A stretch of 37,633 nt of DNA from assembly GCA_034180345.1 (NCBI GenBank), contig JAXFOQ010000039.1, forward strand, positions 1 to 37,633. Reading direction: 5' to 3'. The translations under genes and the position numbers were made by a program. Shown in pieces: positions 14,848 to 22,581 of the stretch (within the stretch, counting starts at the first letter, position 1; every line of letters starts with the position of its first letter). The notes below the pieces were generated by a model. That model had not been told where the DNA came from. It did not search any database and saw only the letters and a list, made by a program, of their open reading frames with translations. This DNA is from RGIG5681 sp034180345. GTDB lineage: Bacteria > Bacillota_I > Bacilli_A > Erysipelotrichales > Erysipelotrichaceae.

Positions 14848-14869
14848 TATTTCAAAGTATTTTGAAATA
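14848..14869. promoter_or_regulatory. Predicted MurR operator
   Basis: Perfect inverted repeat with arms TATTTCAA (14848-14855) and TTGAAATA (14862-14869) and a 6-bp spacer. A second dyad, GAAATAGTATTTC (14841-14853), overlaps it. It covers the likely -35 (TTTCAA 14850-14855) of the murR promoter (-10 TAGTAT 14873-14878), suiting repression by the RpiR-type protein encoded next. Confidence 0.6.
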
Positions 14870-14898
14870 TGTTAGTATTAAAAAAAGGAAGTGATAGT

Positions 14899-15732
14899 AT
14901 GAGTTGTATAATTAAAATTCAAGAAATAATGGATAGTTTAACTACTTCGGAACAACGCATCGCCAACTTTATTATTGATAATAAAGATGATGTTATTCGT
15001 GATTCAGCACAGGTATTGGCTGAAAAGATTAAAACATCACCAGCGACCTTGGTCAGATTTTCAAAGAGTTTGGGATATTCGGGTTTAACCGAATTAAAAA
15101 TATCCTTAGCTATGGATACCCGCTTTGAACAGGAAGATTTAACTCAGGGACTTAAACCTAATGATAAGATTGATGTTTTGATGCAAAAAACTGCTCAACA
15201 TCGAATTAGTTGCCTTGAGAAATTGATTGAAATTCTCAATCCTGAGGCTATTCAAAAAGCGGTGGATTTATTAAAGGATGCTCGCTGTGTTTATTTGATT
15301 GGAATCGGCGCTAGTTCACTGGTGTGTCGTGATTTCTTCCATAAGATGACTAGAATTGGACACAATATCATCTATACAGGTGATAGTCATATTCAAATAT
15401 CAGCAATCAACAGCATTAGAAAGGATGATGTATTGTTGGCGGTATCGTATGGCGGTGAAACTAAAGAGGTTGTAACGGCTGCTAAAACCGCTAGAAAAAA
15501 TGGTGCCAAGGTTATTGCGATTACTCAAATGGGTAAAAATAGTTTGAGTAAGTACTCAGATATTTTATGCAATGTACCTAAATGTGAGCGCTATTTAAGG
15601 GTTGGCGCAATTTCCAGCCGTGATGATTCGATGTATATCAGTGATTTGTTATATATCGGTGTCTTGATGAATGAATATGAGGAAGGTAGTGAAAAATTAA
15701 AGCAATCACGCAGTGTGGTTAATAATTTATAA
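14899..15732 (+). CDS. murR: MurR/RpiR-family transcriptional regulator
   Basis: The 277-residue regulator has an N-terminal HTH_6 domain (about 1-75: TTSEQRIANFI, SPATLVRFSKSLGYSG) and a C-terminal SIS domain (about 125-255: VYLIGIGASSLVCRDFF, VSYGGETKEV) that binds a phosphosugar. ATG 14899 is chosen for AAGGAAGTGA directly upstream. The ATG at 14869 lies inside the operator and has no ribosome-binding site. By context it senses MurNAc-6-P or a related sugar phosphate and controls this cluster. Members of the family can repress or activate. Confidence 0.88.
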   Translation: MSCIIKIQEIMDSLTTSEQRIANFIIDNKDDVIRDSAQVLAEKIKTSPATLVRFSKSLGYSGLTELKISLAMDTRFEQEDLTQGLKPNDKIDVLMQKTAQHRISCLEKLIEILNPEAIQKAVDLLKDARCVYLIGIGASSLVCRDFFHKMTRIGHNIIYTGDSHIQISAINSIRKDDVLLAVSYGGETKEVVTAAKTARKNGAKVIAITQMGKNSLSKYSDILCNVPKCERYLRVGAISSRDDSMYISDLLYIGVLMNEYEEGSEKLKQSRSVVNNL

Positions 15733-15743
15733 AAGGGAGAGTT

Positions 15744-16064
15744 ATGGAAAATATTGAAACAATTATTTTTGAAATTATTTCAAATGGCGGAACCGCCAAG
15801 GGCTTAATTTATGAGGCGATTGAAGCTTCAGGTAAGGGTGAATTTGAACAGGCTAATCAGTTACTTAAAGAGGCCGATGAGTATTTATTGGCAGCTCATA
15901 AAATTCAAACTGAAATGATTGTTGAAGAAACACGAGGCAATCATATTGAGGTGCAGGTCTTGTTTGTCCATGCTCAAGATCATTTAATGACTGCACTTGA
16001 AGTTAGGAGCTTGGCTGATGTTTTGATTGGAATGAATAAAAAAATTCATCAGTTGAGTAAATAG
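15744..16064 (+). CDS. PTS lactose/cellobiose-family IIA component (copy 2)
   Basis: The 106-residue cytoplasmic phosphocarrier has its phosphorylated His in VLFVHAQDHLMTALE, the family motif. The N terminus reads IIFEIISNGGTAKGLIYEAI. AGGGAG precedes the ATG and the gene starts 11 bp after murR. The matching IIB and IIC genes are at 17622 and 17943, so a complete permease is present in this cluster. It is similar along its length to the IIA at 213-521. Confidence 0.93.
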   Translation: MENIETIIFEIISNGGTAKGLIYEAIEASGKGEFEQANQLLKEADEYLLAAHKIQTEMIVEETRGNHIEVQVLFVHAQDHLMTALEVRSLADVLIGMNKKIHQLSK

Positions 16065-16066
16065 TT

Positions 16067-17188
16067 ATGGCACTGGCGATTGGGTTAATGACAGGTACCA
16101 GCCTTGATGGCTTGGATGTGGCTCTTTGTGATATTGAGGGTAGTTTTTTAACTACCAAGATTAAATTATTGGACTATCTATGTGTACCGATTGATGCAAC
16201 ATTGAAAGATAAGATTAAGAGGGCTTGTGATGAAGGAAGTTCTAATAATAGATTGCTTTGTTCATTGGATTTTGAGCTAGGTTACTTTTATTTAGATGGG
16301 GTTAATCAGTTATTGAAAAAACACCATTTAAAATATGAGGATATTGCTTTTATTGCCAGTCATGGTCAAACGGTTTATCACTTGCCTAAACCTGATAGTG
16401 ATGAGTTTGCCTCAACAATGCAGATTGGACAGCCTGCCATTATGGCTCATCATACAGGTATCAAGGTTATTTCTAATTTTAGGGTTATGGATATGGCGGC
16501 AGGTGGCGAGGGAGCGCCACTGGTTCCGTATAGTGATTATCTTTTATATCACCAAAAAGATCGTAGTATTGCCCTTCAAAATATCGGTGGTATCGGTAAT
16601 GTTACCTATCTTGAAAAAGGAGCTAGCATTGATGAACTGTCAGCCTTTGATACTGGTCCTGGTAATATGATGATTGATGAGGCGATGATGCAATTATTTA
16701 AACTTGACTATGACAAGTCTGGACTTCATGCTTCCAAGGGTAAAATTATCAACGAGATGTTTGAAGAATTAAGTAATCATAATTATTTTGATTTGAAACC
16801 GCCTAAATCTACAGGTCGAGAAATGTTCGGTAAGCAATTCACCTTGGAATTATTATCAAAATATCAGGATGCTGATCCCTATGATATTATTTTTACCCTT
16901 ACTAAATTTACGGCCTATAGTATTTATCGTAGTTATCAAGATCATTTAAAAAGTATTGATCAAATTGTGCTTTCTGGTGGTGGTGCCCATAATTTAACAC
17001 TAATTAAATTGCTTGAGGAATATTTTGGTAAGATTATCTTTACGCAAGAGGAATTGGGTTTTGATAGCGATGCCAAGGAAGCTGTTGCCTTTGTGATATT
17101 GGGCAATGAAACCCTACATCGACACTTTAACAATGTTAAAAGTGCTACTGGGGCAAATAGAAGTGTAGTTTTAGGAATGATATGTTAG
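16067..17188 (+). CDS. anmK: Anhydro-N-acetylmuramic acid kinase AnmK
   Basis: It converts 1,6-anhydroMurNAc plus ATP to MurNAc-6-P, the substrate of MurQ. The 373-residue ASKHA-fold kinase shows the phosphate-1 loop LMTGTSLDGLDVALCD, SHGQTVYHLP, the Asp-containing FDTGPGNMMIDE, and the adenosine motif VLSGGGAHN. It starts 2 bp after the IIA stop with only a weak GAG upstream, so translation is probably coupled. AnmK is best known from Gram-negative recycling. Here it implies that anhydro-muropeptides made by lytic transglycosylases are used, either own or from other bacteria. Confidence 0.95.
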   Translation: MALAIGLMTGTSLDGLDVALCDIEGSFLTTKIKLLDYLCVPIDATLKDKIKRACDEGSSNNRLLCSLDFELGYFYLDGVNQLLKKHHLKYEDIAFIASHGQTVYHLPKPDSDEFASTMQIGQPAIMAHHTGIKVISNFRVMDMAAGGEGAPLVPYSDYLLYHQKDRSIALQNIGGIGNVTYLEKGASIDELSAFDTGPGNMMIDEAMMQLFKLDYDKSGLHASKGKIINEMFEELSNHNYFDLKPPKSTGREMFGKQFTLELLSKYQDADPYDIIFTLTKFTAYSIYRSYQDHLKSIDQIVLSGGGAHNLTLIKLLEEYFGKIIFTQEELGFDSDAKEAVAFVILGNETLHRHFNNVKSATGANRSVVLGMIC

Positions 17189-17197
17189 GAGGATCAT

Positions 17198-17542
17198 ATG
17201 CGTTGGCAAACAAAAAATGAAGAGAAGAAAGAATTTAAAGCATCTTTTGGCAGTACCGATTATAATATCCCGACTATTACTTATAAGGGTGCCTTCATCA
17301 TTGCGATTGGAAGTTTTTTGGTTATGTTGGTGGTGATGCCGATTTTAGATGCCCTTTTTAAAGTTAAATATCCTGGAATTATTGTCAGTTCGATGATGAT
17401 TGCTTGGATTATCAGTTATGTGCAACATTTCATCAGTTCTAAAAAAGGTTTTGGCAAATCATTTTGGACTGTCTTTACTATTTTTACTCTTGTGGTAGGA
17501 GTTATTTTGTTTTTAACCATTTATGGAAATTTTATTCCATAA
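17198..17542 (+). CDS. Unknown small membrane protein within the MurNAc cluster
   Basis: I do not recognise a family. The 114-residue protein has a charged soluble N terminus of about 25 residues and three predicted membrane helices (about 30-50, 58-75, 90-112). It has no signal peptide and no obvious catalytic residues. A perfect AGGAGG precedes the ATG and it follows anmK by 9 bp, so it is co-expressed with MurNAc salvage. A hairpin with arms TTATGGAA and TTCCATAA covers its last codons. A role assisting the permease or exporting a by-product is possible but unsupported. Confidence 0.75.
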   Translation: MRWQTKNEEKKEFKASFGSTDYNIPTITYKGAFIIAIGSFLVMLVVMPILDALFKVKYPGIIVSSMMIAWIISYVQHFISSKKGFGKSFWTVFTIFTLVVGVILFLTIYGNFIP

Positions 17543-17567
17543 AATTAAATAAAATTATAAAATATTA

Positions 17568-17596
17568 TTGCAATAAGAAAATTGCATTGTTATAAT
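17568..17596 (+). promoter_or_regulatory. Promoter and inverted repeat in front of the PTS IIB gene
   Basis: TTGCAA (17568-17573), 17-bp spacer and TATAAT (17591-17596) with an extended TG (TGTTATAAT). An inverted repeat, TGCAAT-N6-ATTGCA (17569-17586), fills the space between the -35 and -10, suggesting a repressor site different from the MurR palindrome. The IIB-IIC genes can thus be transcribed apart from murR-anmK. Confidence 0.65.
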
Positions 17597-17621
17597 GAAG
17601 CCAAGAAAGGAATTATTTAAA

Positions 17622-17936
17622 ATGAAAGTATTATTTGTATGTTCGGCTGGTATGTCTAGTGCCATTGCGGTCAATGCTCTTAAACAAGAGGCTGAAAAGA
17701 ATGGTGTGCTAATTGAAGTTAAGGCTGTAGGTACTCAAGAATTTGAGGAAGAAATTAAAACGGGATGGGATATTGCCATGGTTGCACCACAAATTAGACA
17801 TCGTTTTGCTTATTTAAAACAGGCTGCTGATGAGGCAGGTGTTCCTTGTTCGTTGATTACACCTGTTGCATATAGTCCGATGGGCGGTGCTAAATTATTA
17901 GCCCAAGTACAAGAAACATTCAATTTAAAAGGGTAA
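17622..17936 (+). CDS. PTS lactose/cellobiose-family IIB component
   Basis: The 104-residue domain carries phosphate on a Cys and passes it to the incoming sugar. FVCSAGMSSAIAV places the active Cys near residue 7; QIRHRFAYLK is also typical of IIB-cel. ATG 17622 is preferred (AAAGGAA about 10 bases upstream). An ATG at 17595 lies within the -10 box. It forms an operon with the IIC gene 6 bp downstream. Confidence 0.93.
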   Translation: MKVLFVCSAGMSSAIAVNALKQEAEKNGVLIEVKAVGTQEFEEEIKTGWDIAMVAPQIRHRFAYLKQAADEAGVPCSLITPVAYSPMGGAKLLAQVQETFNLKG

Positions 17937-17942
17937 AAAATA

Positions 17943-19286
17943 ATGTTTGATAAAATTTCAAAATTTATGGATGAACATTTATCAACACCGATGGCAAGAT
18001 TGGCGGAACAACGCCATTTAAGAGCTATTCGTGATGGTATTATTGCTACATTACCAATTATCATTGTTGGTTCAATGTTTATGGTGGTAGCTTTTCTTCC
18101 AAACCAAATGCCTGCTGATTGGGCAATTTCACAATTTATTAATGCCAATATCGGCAAAATTCTACTTCCTTATCGTATGTCAATGTTTATTATGACGTTG
18201 TATGCGGTCTTTGGAATTGGTTATTCATTAGCTAAATCATATAAGTTAGATGGTTTATCAGGTGGTATCCTTGCAGAAATGGCATTCTTACTTACAATTG
18301 TTCCTGCAAGTGTACCTAAGGCAAATGAAGCGGTAATGGCACTTGCTAAGGAGTCTAGTGATTTAGCTAATTATTTAGCGACAGTAAAAACTGGCTGGGT
18401 AATTTCAATGGGTAACCTTGGTAGTGCTGGTTTATTTGTCGGTATTATCAGTGCCTTTTTTGCGGTTGAGGTATATCGTTTAACACAAACAACTAATTTT
18501 AAGATCAGTATGCCTCCACAAGTTCCAACATCAGTTGCCAGATCTTTTGAATCATTGACACCAACCGCAATTGTGTTGATTGTTGTTGCAACAATTACAA
18601 TGTTCTTAGGAATTGACTTACATTCGATAGCTGGAGCTATTGTTAAGCCATTAATTAGCGGCACTGATTCATTGTGGGCAGTATTGGTTATCTGTCTATT
18701 AGGAATGTTCTTCTGGACCTTTGGTATTCACGGTTGGTCAATCGTTGGCTCGCTTGCTAGACCGTTATGGACTATTATGATTGAAAAGAATGCTGCTGAG
18801 TATGCAGCAGGCAATGCTATTCCACATATTGCTGCTGAACCGTTCTTTCAATGGTTTATTATGATTGGTGGTGCTGGTTGTACGATCGGTCTTGCATTGT
18901 TATTCTTGTTTAGAGCGAAATCAAAATATGGAAAAACTTTAGGAAAGACAGCCTTCCTACCATCAATTTTCAATATTAACGAACCAATGATTTTTGGAGC
19001 ACCGATTGTTTTAAATCCAATCTTGATGATTCCATTTATCGTAACACCGTTATTATGTGCAAGTATTGCTTGGGTAGCAACTAAATTACATTTAGTAAAC
19101 CAAGTTGTGGCCATTGCCCCATGGACTTTACCTGGTCCGATCGGTGCTTATTTTGCCACGGGAGCTGATTGGCGAGCAGCTGTATTAAGTATTTTATTGA
19201 TTGCACTTTCAGCATTTATCTATTATCCGTTCTTTAAAATGTACGATAATAAGTTATTAAAAGAAGAACAGGGCGAAGTTAAATAA
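17943..19286 (+). CDS. PTS lactose/cellobiose-family IIC permease
   Basis: The 447-residue membrane transporter has about ten hydrophobic segments. The family start reads KISKFMDEHLSTPMARLAEQRHLRAIRDG, and the substrate-site region FGIHGWSIVGSLARPLW and NINEPMIFGAPIVLNP is typical of CelB/LacE-type IIC. By context it imports and phosphorylates a MurNAc- or GlcNAc-containing disaccharide. That differs from the known MurNAc permease MurP, which is of the glucose PTS class. AAGGG precedes the ATG. A hairpin terminator follows, so full read-through to mupG is unlikely. Confidence 0.93.
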   Translation: MFDKISKFMDEHLSTPMARLAEQRHLRAIRDGIIATLPIIIVGSMFMVVAFLPNQMPADWAISQFINANIGKILLPYRMSMFIMTLYAVFGIGYSLAKSYKLDGLSGGILAEMAFLLTIVPASVPKANEAVMALAKESSDLANYLATVKTGWVISMGNLGSAGLFVGIISAFFAVEVYRLTQTTNFKISMPPQVPTSVARSFESLTPTAIVLIVVATITMFLGIDLHSIAGAIVKPLISGTDSLWAVLVICLLGMFFWTFGIHGWSIVGSLARPLWTIMIEKNAAEYAAGNAIPHIAAEPFFQWFIMIGGAGCTIGLALLFLFRAKSKYGKTLGKTAFLPSIFNINEPMIFGAPIVLNPILMIPFIVTPLLCASIAWVATKLHLVNQVVAIAPWTLPGPIGAYFATGADWRAAVLSILLIALSAFIYYPFFKMYDNKLLKEEQGEVK

Positions 19287-19296
19287 AGTTATAAAT

Positions 19297-19325
19297 GAGA
19301 TTACGCTGAGTAATCTCTTTATTTT
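19297..19325 (+). terminator. Terminator between IIC and mupG
   Basis: Arms GAGATTAC and GTAATCTC (19297-19304 and 19310-19317) with a GCTGA loop and a TTTATTTT tail. A TATAAT at 19328-19333 right behind it could be the promoter of mupG and the kinase, leaving a leader of about 25 bases with a GGTGGAGG ribosome-binding site. Confidence 0.8.
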
Positions 19326-19364
19326 GATATAATAATTAATTATTAAATAGGTGGAGGAAAATTT

Positions 19365-20447
19365 ATGCGTAGATTAGGTATTTCGATATATCCAGAGAAA
19401 AGCAGTGTTGAGGAAATTATCAATTACATTGATAAGGCCCATGCAATTGGTGCTAGTCGTCTTTTTTCATGTTTATTGTCAGTTAATAAGGAAGCTGATG
19501 AAATTAAGAAAGATTTTTTAGCTATTCATCACCATGCTAAAGAATTAGGTTTTGAAATTATCTTGGATGTCAGTCCGAAAGTTTTTAATTTACTTGGCAT
19601 CAGTTATAAGGACTTGAGTTTCTTTAAGGAATTGAAGGCGGATGGTATTCGTTTAGACCAAGGTTTTAGTGGGGCAGAGGAAGCATTGATGACCTATAAT
19701 CCAGAAAATTTAAAGATTGAAATTAATATGAGTAATGAAACCCATACCATTGATACAATTATGGATTACTGTCCTAATCGTTATCAGCTTTATGGTTGTC
19801 ATAATTTTTATCCACATAATTATAGCGGTTTAAATTTTGATTTATTTGATCGCTGTACTCATAATTTTAAAAAATATGGTTTGAATACCGCTTCATTTAT
19901 CGGCTGTGCCAAAGGTTTTGGGCCATGGCCTACCACTGACGGTTTGGTTACCTTGGAAATGCACCGTAATTTACCATTGGATGTGCAATTAAAGCACTAT
20001 ATTGCCCTTGATTATATCGATGATATTATTATCTCTAATTGTTTTCCAAGCGATGAGGAATTATTAGCCTTATCCAAGGTTGATTTAAAGGTTTTAAATT
20101 TTAAGATCAAGTTGATTGATAATCTTCCTGAGGTTGAAAAGGATATTGTCTTAAAGGAATTGCATTTTAATCGTGGCGATCAAAATGATTATATGATTAG
20201 ATCAACTCAAAGTCGGGTTAAATATAAGGGTCATGATTTTAAGGTTTTCAATACTCCTGATAAATTAAGACGCGGTGATATTATCATCGAAAGTTCTTTA
20301 TATGGTCATTATGCTGGCGAGTTACAAATTGTACTTAAAGATATGGACAATAGTGGTCGCAGCAATGTTGTGGGTTCTATTGATCAGGAGGAATTATTTA
20401 TTTTAGATGCTATTAAACCTTGGCAAAAATTTAGGTTTACTCTATGA
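19365..20447 (+). CDS. mupG: 6-phospho-N-acetylmuramidase MupG (DUF871)
   Basis: In S. aureus, MupG hydrolyses PTS-imported MurNAc-6-P-GlcNAc to MurNAc-6-P and GlcNAc. The 360-residue protein keeps LGISIYPEKSS, GIRLDQGFS, GCHNFYPHNYSGLN (His146 present) and GPWPTTDGLVTLEMHRNLP, and so looks like a canonical member. Products would feed MurQ and the kinase encoded next, whose start overlaps the mupG stop by 4 bases (ATGA). GGTGGAGG precedes the ATG. It is the intact counterpart of the diverged paralogue at 524-1606. Confidence 0.92.
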   Translation: MRRLGISIYPEKSSVEEIINYIDKAHAIGASRLFSCLLSVNKEADEIKKDFLAIHHHAKELGFEIILDVSPKVFNLLGISYKDLSFFKELKADGIRLDQGFSGAEEALMTYNPENLKIEINMSNETHTIDTIMDYCPNRYQLYGCHNFYPHNYSGLNFDLFDRCTHNFKKYGLNTASFIGCAKGFGPWPTTDGLVTLEMHRNLPLDVQLKHYIALDYIDDIIISNCFPSDEELLALSKVDLKVLNFKIKLIDNLPEVEKDIVLKELHFNRGDQNDYMIRSTQSRVKYKGHDFKVFNTPDKLRRGDIIIESSLYGHYAGELQIVLKDMDNSGRSNVVGSIDQEELFILDAIKPWQKFRFTL

Positions 20448-21319
20448 AGTGTCTGAGTGTTGATATTGGAGGAAGTAAGACTAGGGCAGTTTTATATGAT
20501 GCCCAAGGACATAAAATAAATGAAATAATTACTGAAAGCTGTCATATTTTACAAGTTGATGAAATTGAAGTCATCAAGCGTTTAAGCAAGTGTAGCCTAC
20601 TTGCAGATAGTGATACCTTTGTGGTATTGGGGTTTGCAGGTTATGGTGAGGATGGCTTCTTAAAACAGAAAATTACCACCATCGTTAATCAGGTTTTCGG
20701 TAAATATCAGTATTATATTGTCAATGATGCGATGATGGCTTTTAAAGCATCCTTAGATAATCACGATGGGATTATGGCGGTTGTTGGTACGGGTAGTATT
20801 GCCATCAGTGTTAATCAAGATAATTATCGCCGAGCAGGAGGCTTTGGTCATCTTTTATCAGATGGTGGCAGTGGTTATGATATTGGTCATCAAGTCTTAA
20901 AATTATTCTGTCAGATGATTGATGGCATTATTGAAAAGAGTCCGTTATATGATGTTGTCAGGACCTTTTATCATTTGGATAATGACTATGAAATTATTAA
21001 ATTAGTTAATACCGATGATCATCGATTTAGAGTAGCATCACTTACAAAGGCCATCATTAATATTGATGATGAACATATCAGAAAGATTCTTGATGCTGGT
21101 GCTAAGGAAATAGCTGGACTCATCAATCATTTGGCCAAAGATTTTGAAGGGGAAGTCTTGGCAAGTGCGGTTGGCGGAGTAATTTTAAATAATGAATATT
21201 ACTTTAATTTAATTCATCAGTATTTAAATTCCAATATTAAATTTATTAAACCGTTACACGAAATTAATTATGGTGGATACTTAATAATGAGGGATTTATA
21301 TAACGGTTTGCGTGATTGA
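20444..21319 (+). CDS. BadF/BadG-type N-acetylhexosamine kinase (MurK/NagK-like)
   Basis: The 291-residue ASKHA kinase has the phosphate-1 loop LSVDIGGSKTRAVL, VNDAMMAFKASL, VGTGSIAI (phosphate-2) and GGFGHLLSDGGSGYDIG, diagnostic of the BadF/BadG group that includes Clostridium MurK (GlcNAc and MurNAc 6-kinase) and eukaryotic NagK. Coupled to mupG by a 4-base overlap, it most likely phosphorylates the GlcNAc freed by MupG, closing the route to GlcNAc-6-P. MurNAc as a second substrate is possible. A terminator follows 50 bp downstream. Confidence 0.88.
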   Translation: MKCLSVDIGGSKTRAVLYDAQGHKINEIITESCHILQVDEIEVIKRLSKCSLLADSDTFVVLGFAGYGEDGFLKQKITTIVNQVFGKYQYYIVNDAMMAFKASLDNHDGIMAVVGTGSIAISVNQDNYRRAGGFGHLLSDGGSGYDIGHQVLKLFCQMIDGIIEKSPLYDVVRTFYHLDNDYEIIKLVNTDDHRFRVASLTKAIINIDDEHIRKILDAGAKEIAGLINHLAKDFEGEVLASAVGGVILNNEYYFNLIHQYLNSNIKFIKPLHEINYGGYLIMRDLYNGLRD

Positions 21320-21370
21320 TTATTATGTCGCCAATAAATATAAGCAACAAAAACTAAAAAATATGTTTTA

Positions 21371-21399
21371 AGAGATAACAGAAATGTTATTTCTTTTTT
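21371..21399 (+). terminator. Terminator of mupG-kinase
   Basis: Stem AGAGATAAC / GTTATTTCT (one G-U pair), loop AGAAAT, followed by six T. It lies 50 bp after the kinase stop. Confidence 0.8.
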
Positions 21400-21725
21400 A
21401 TATTTTTGAAATTTGAAAATGGTATCTTACAAAAAGAAATTAATAAAATTAAATGATGCACCAAAAATAATATGATATTTGGTGCAAAATACAGGATGAG
21501 AGAAGATAATTTTTCAGAAGTTTATATGAATATTAAAAAGTTAATAGTATATCAGTAAAAAATTTATTGGGAAATTTCTAGTTAGTTATAAATCATATTA
21601 ATCCAGGTGGTCATGATTTTAATTTTTGATACTAAGAGTTGAATGTTTTATGCAAATGATTGACAAAGTCATTCTAGATAAAATATTTACAGCCCGATAT
21701 TGAAATATAGTATAATTTAATAGTA
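21400..21725. other. Non-coding gap with a 9-bp-arm hairpin
   Basis: No ORF with coding features is seen. The clearest structure is an inverted repeat with arms TGCACCAAA (21457-21465) and TTTGGTGCA (21478-21486) around a 12-base AT-rich loop; it has no T-tail and so is not a standard terminator. The last 15 bp hold the -10 of rapZ (TATAAT 21711-21716). The rest is AT-rich with nothing I can name. Confidence 0.5.
21686..21716 (+). promoter_or_regulatory. Promoter of the rapZ-glmR-whiA operon
   Basis: TATAAT at 21711-21716 with a possible -35 TTTACA at 21686-21691 (19-bp spacing, long). The ATG is 10 bases after the -10 box and no ribosome-binding site is present, so the mRNA leader would be about 3 bases. 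Confidence 0.5.
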
Positions 21726-22580
21726 ATGAATAAGAATCGGAGTTTAATATTGCTTTCAGGAATGTCTGGTGCTGGTAAATCAACAGTTTCAAATATTCTT
21801 GAAGACCTAGGTTTTCATTGTTTAGATCAATATCCTGCCAGTTTAATTGAAGAATTGGTTGATTATATTGAAAATGGCAATGATGCCCGTTTTAATAAAT
21901 TGGTGTTGACACTGGGTTTACAGGATTTTAATCGTATTTACACCTATCTTCAAAGCATTATTCCTAACTTAATGATTATCATGGTTGATGCTGGCGATGA
22001 TGTGCTTTTAAATCGTTATAAATTTACTAGGCGTGTGCATCCGATGATGCTTGAAAATAAAGCCCAAACAGTAGATATGGCAATTCATATCGAAAGAAAA
22101 ATGTTTATCGATATTTATCAAGATTCAATGATTAGGATTGATACCAGTGATACTACCAATAATAAATTAAGACAGTATTTAGAGGAACTAGTTAGTGATT
22201 TTGATGTCCATAAATTCAGTATTACCATTGAATCCTTCGGCTATAAATATGGTTTGGTGCTTGATGCTGATCTTATTTTTGATGTGCGGATGTTGGATAA
22301 TCCCTACTATGTTGAGCAGCTTAAGAAATTAACCGGCAATAACGATGAAGTATATAACTATGTGATTGAAAAGGATAATGCCAAGATTTATCTTAAAACA
22401 TTAGTATCTTTATTAGATGTAATCTTTTCACAATATACCAAGGAAGGCAAACGACACCTATGTATTGCGATTGGTTGTACTGGTGGTAAACATCGTTCTG
22501 TAAGTGTGGCTAGATTTTTAGCCAAGCACTATCAAAGTAAGTATTTAGTGATGTTAAAGCATCGTGATGAAGATAAATAA
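21726..22580 (+). CDS. rapZ: RapZ/YvcJ family nucleotide-binding protein
   Basis: The 284-residue protein has Walker A GMSGAGKS (residues 12-19), a Walker B-like LMIIMVDAGDDVLL, and the conserved C-terminal half with ESFGYKYG, FDVRMLDNPYY, CIAIGCTGGKHRSV and the terminal HRD. E. coli RapZ senses GlcN-6-P and controls glmS through small RNAs; in Firmicutes the protein is a GTP/ATPase of less certain role. It is first in the conserved trio rapZ, glmR, whiA. It has no ribosome-binding site and begins just after a -10 box. Confidence 0.93.
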   Translation: MNKNRSLILLSGMSGAGKSTVSNILEDLGFHCLDQYPASLIEELVDYIENGNDARFNKLVLTLGLQDFNRIYTYLQSIIPNLMIIMVDAGDDVLLNRYKFTRRVHPMMLENKAQTVDMAIHIERKMFIDIYQDSMIRIDTSDTTNNKLRQYLEELVSDFDVHKFSITIESFGYKYGLVLDADLIFDVRMLDNPYYVEQLKKLTGNNDEVYNYVIEKDNAKIYLKTLVSLLDVIFSQYTKEGKRHLCIAIGCTGGKHRSVSVARFLAKHYQSKYLVMLKHRDEDK

Positions 22581-22581
22581 T

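Noticed and set aside
14869..14898. Longer N terminus for murR from ATG 14869
   Set aside because: The start codon lies within the operator palindrome and upstream of the predicted transcript start; the ATG at 14899 has a good ribosome-binding site.
17521..17542. Terminator after the unknown membrane gene in the MurNAc cluster
   Set aside because: Arms TTATGGAA/TTCCATAA form a stem, but there is no T-run on the plus strand; it may slow transcription but is not a standard terminator.
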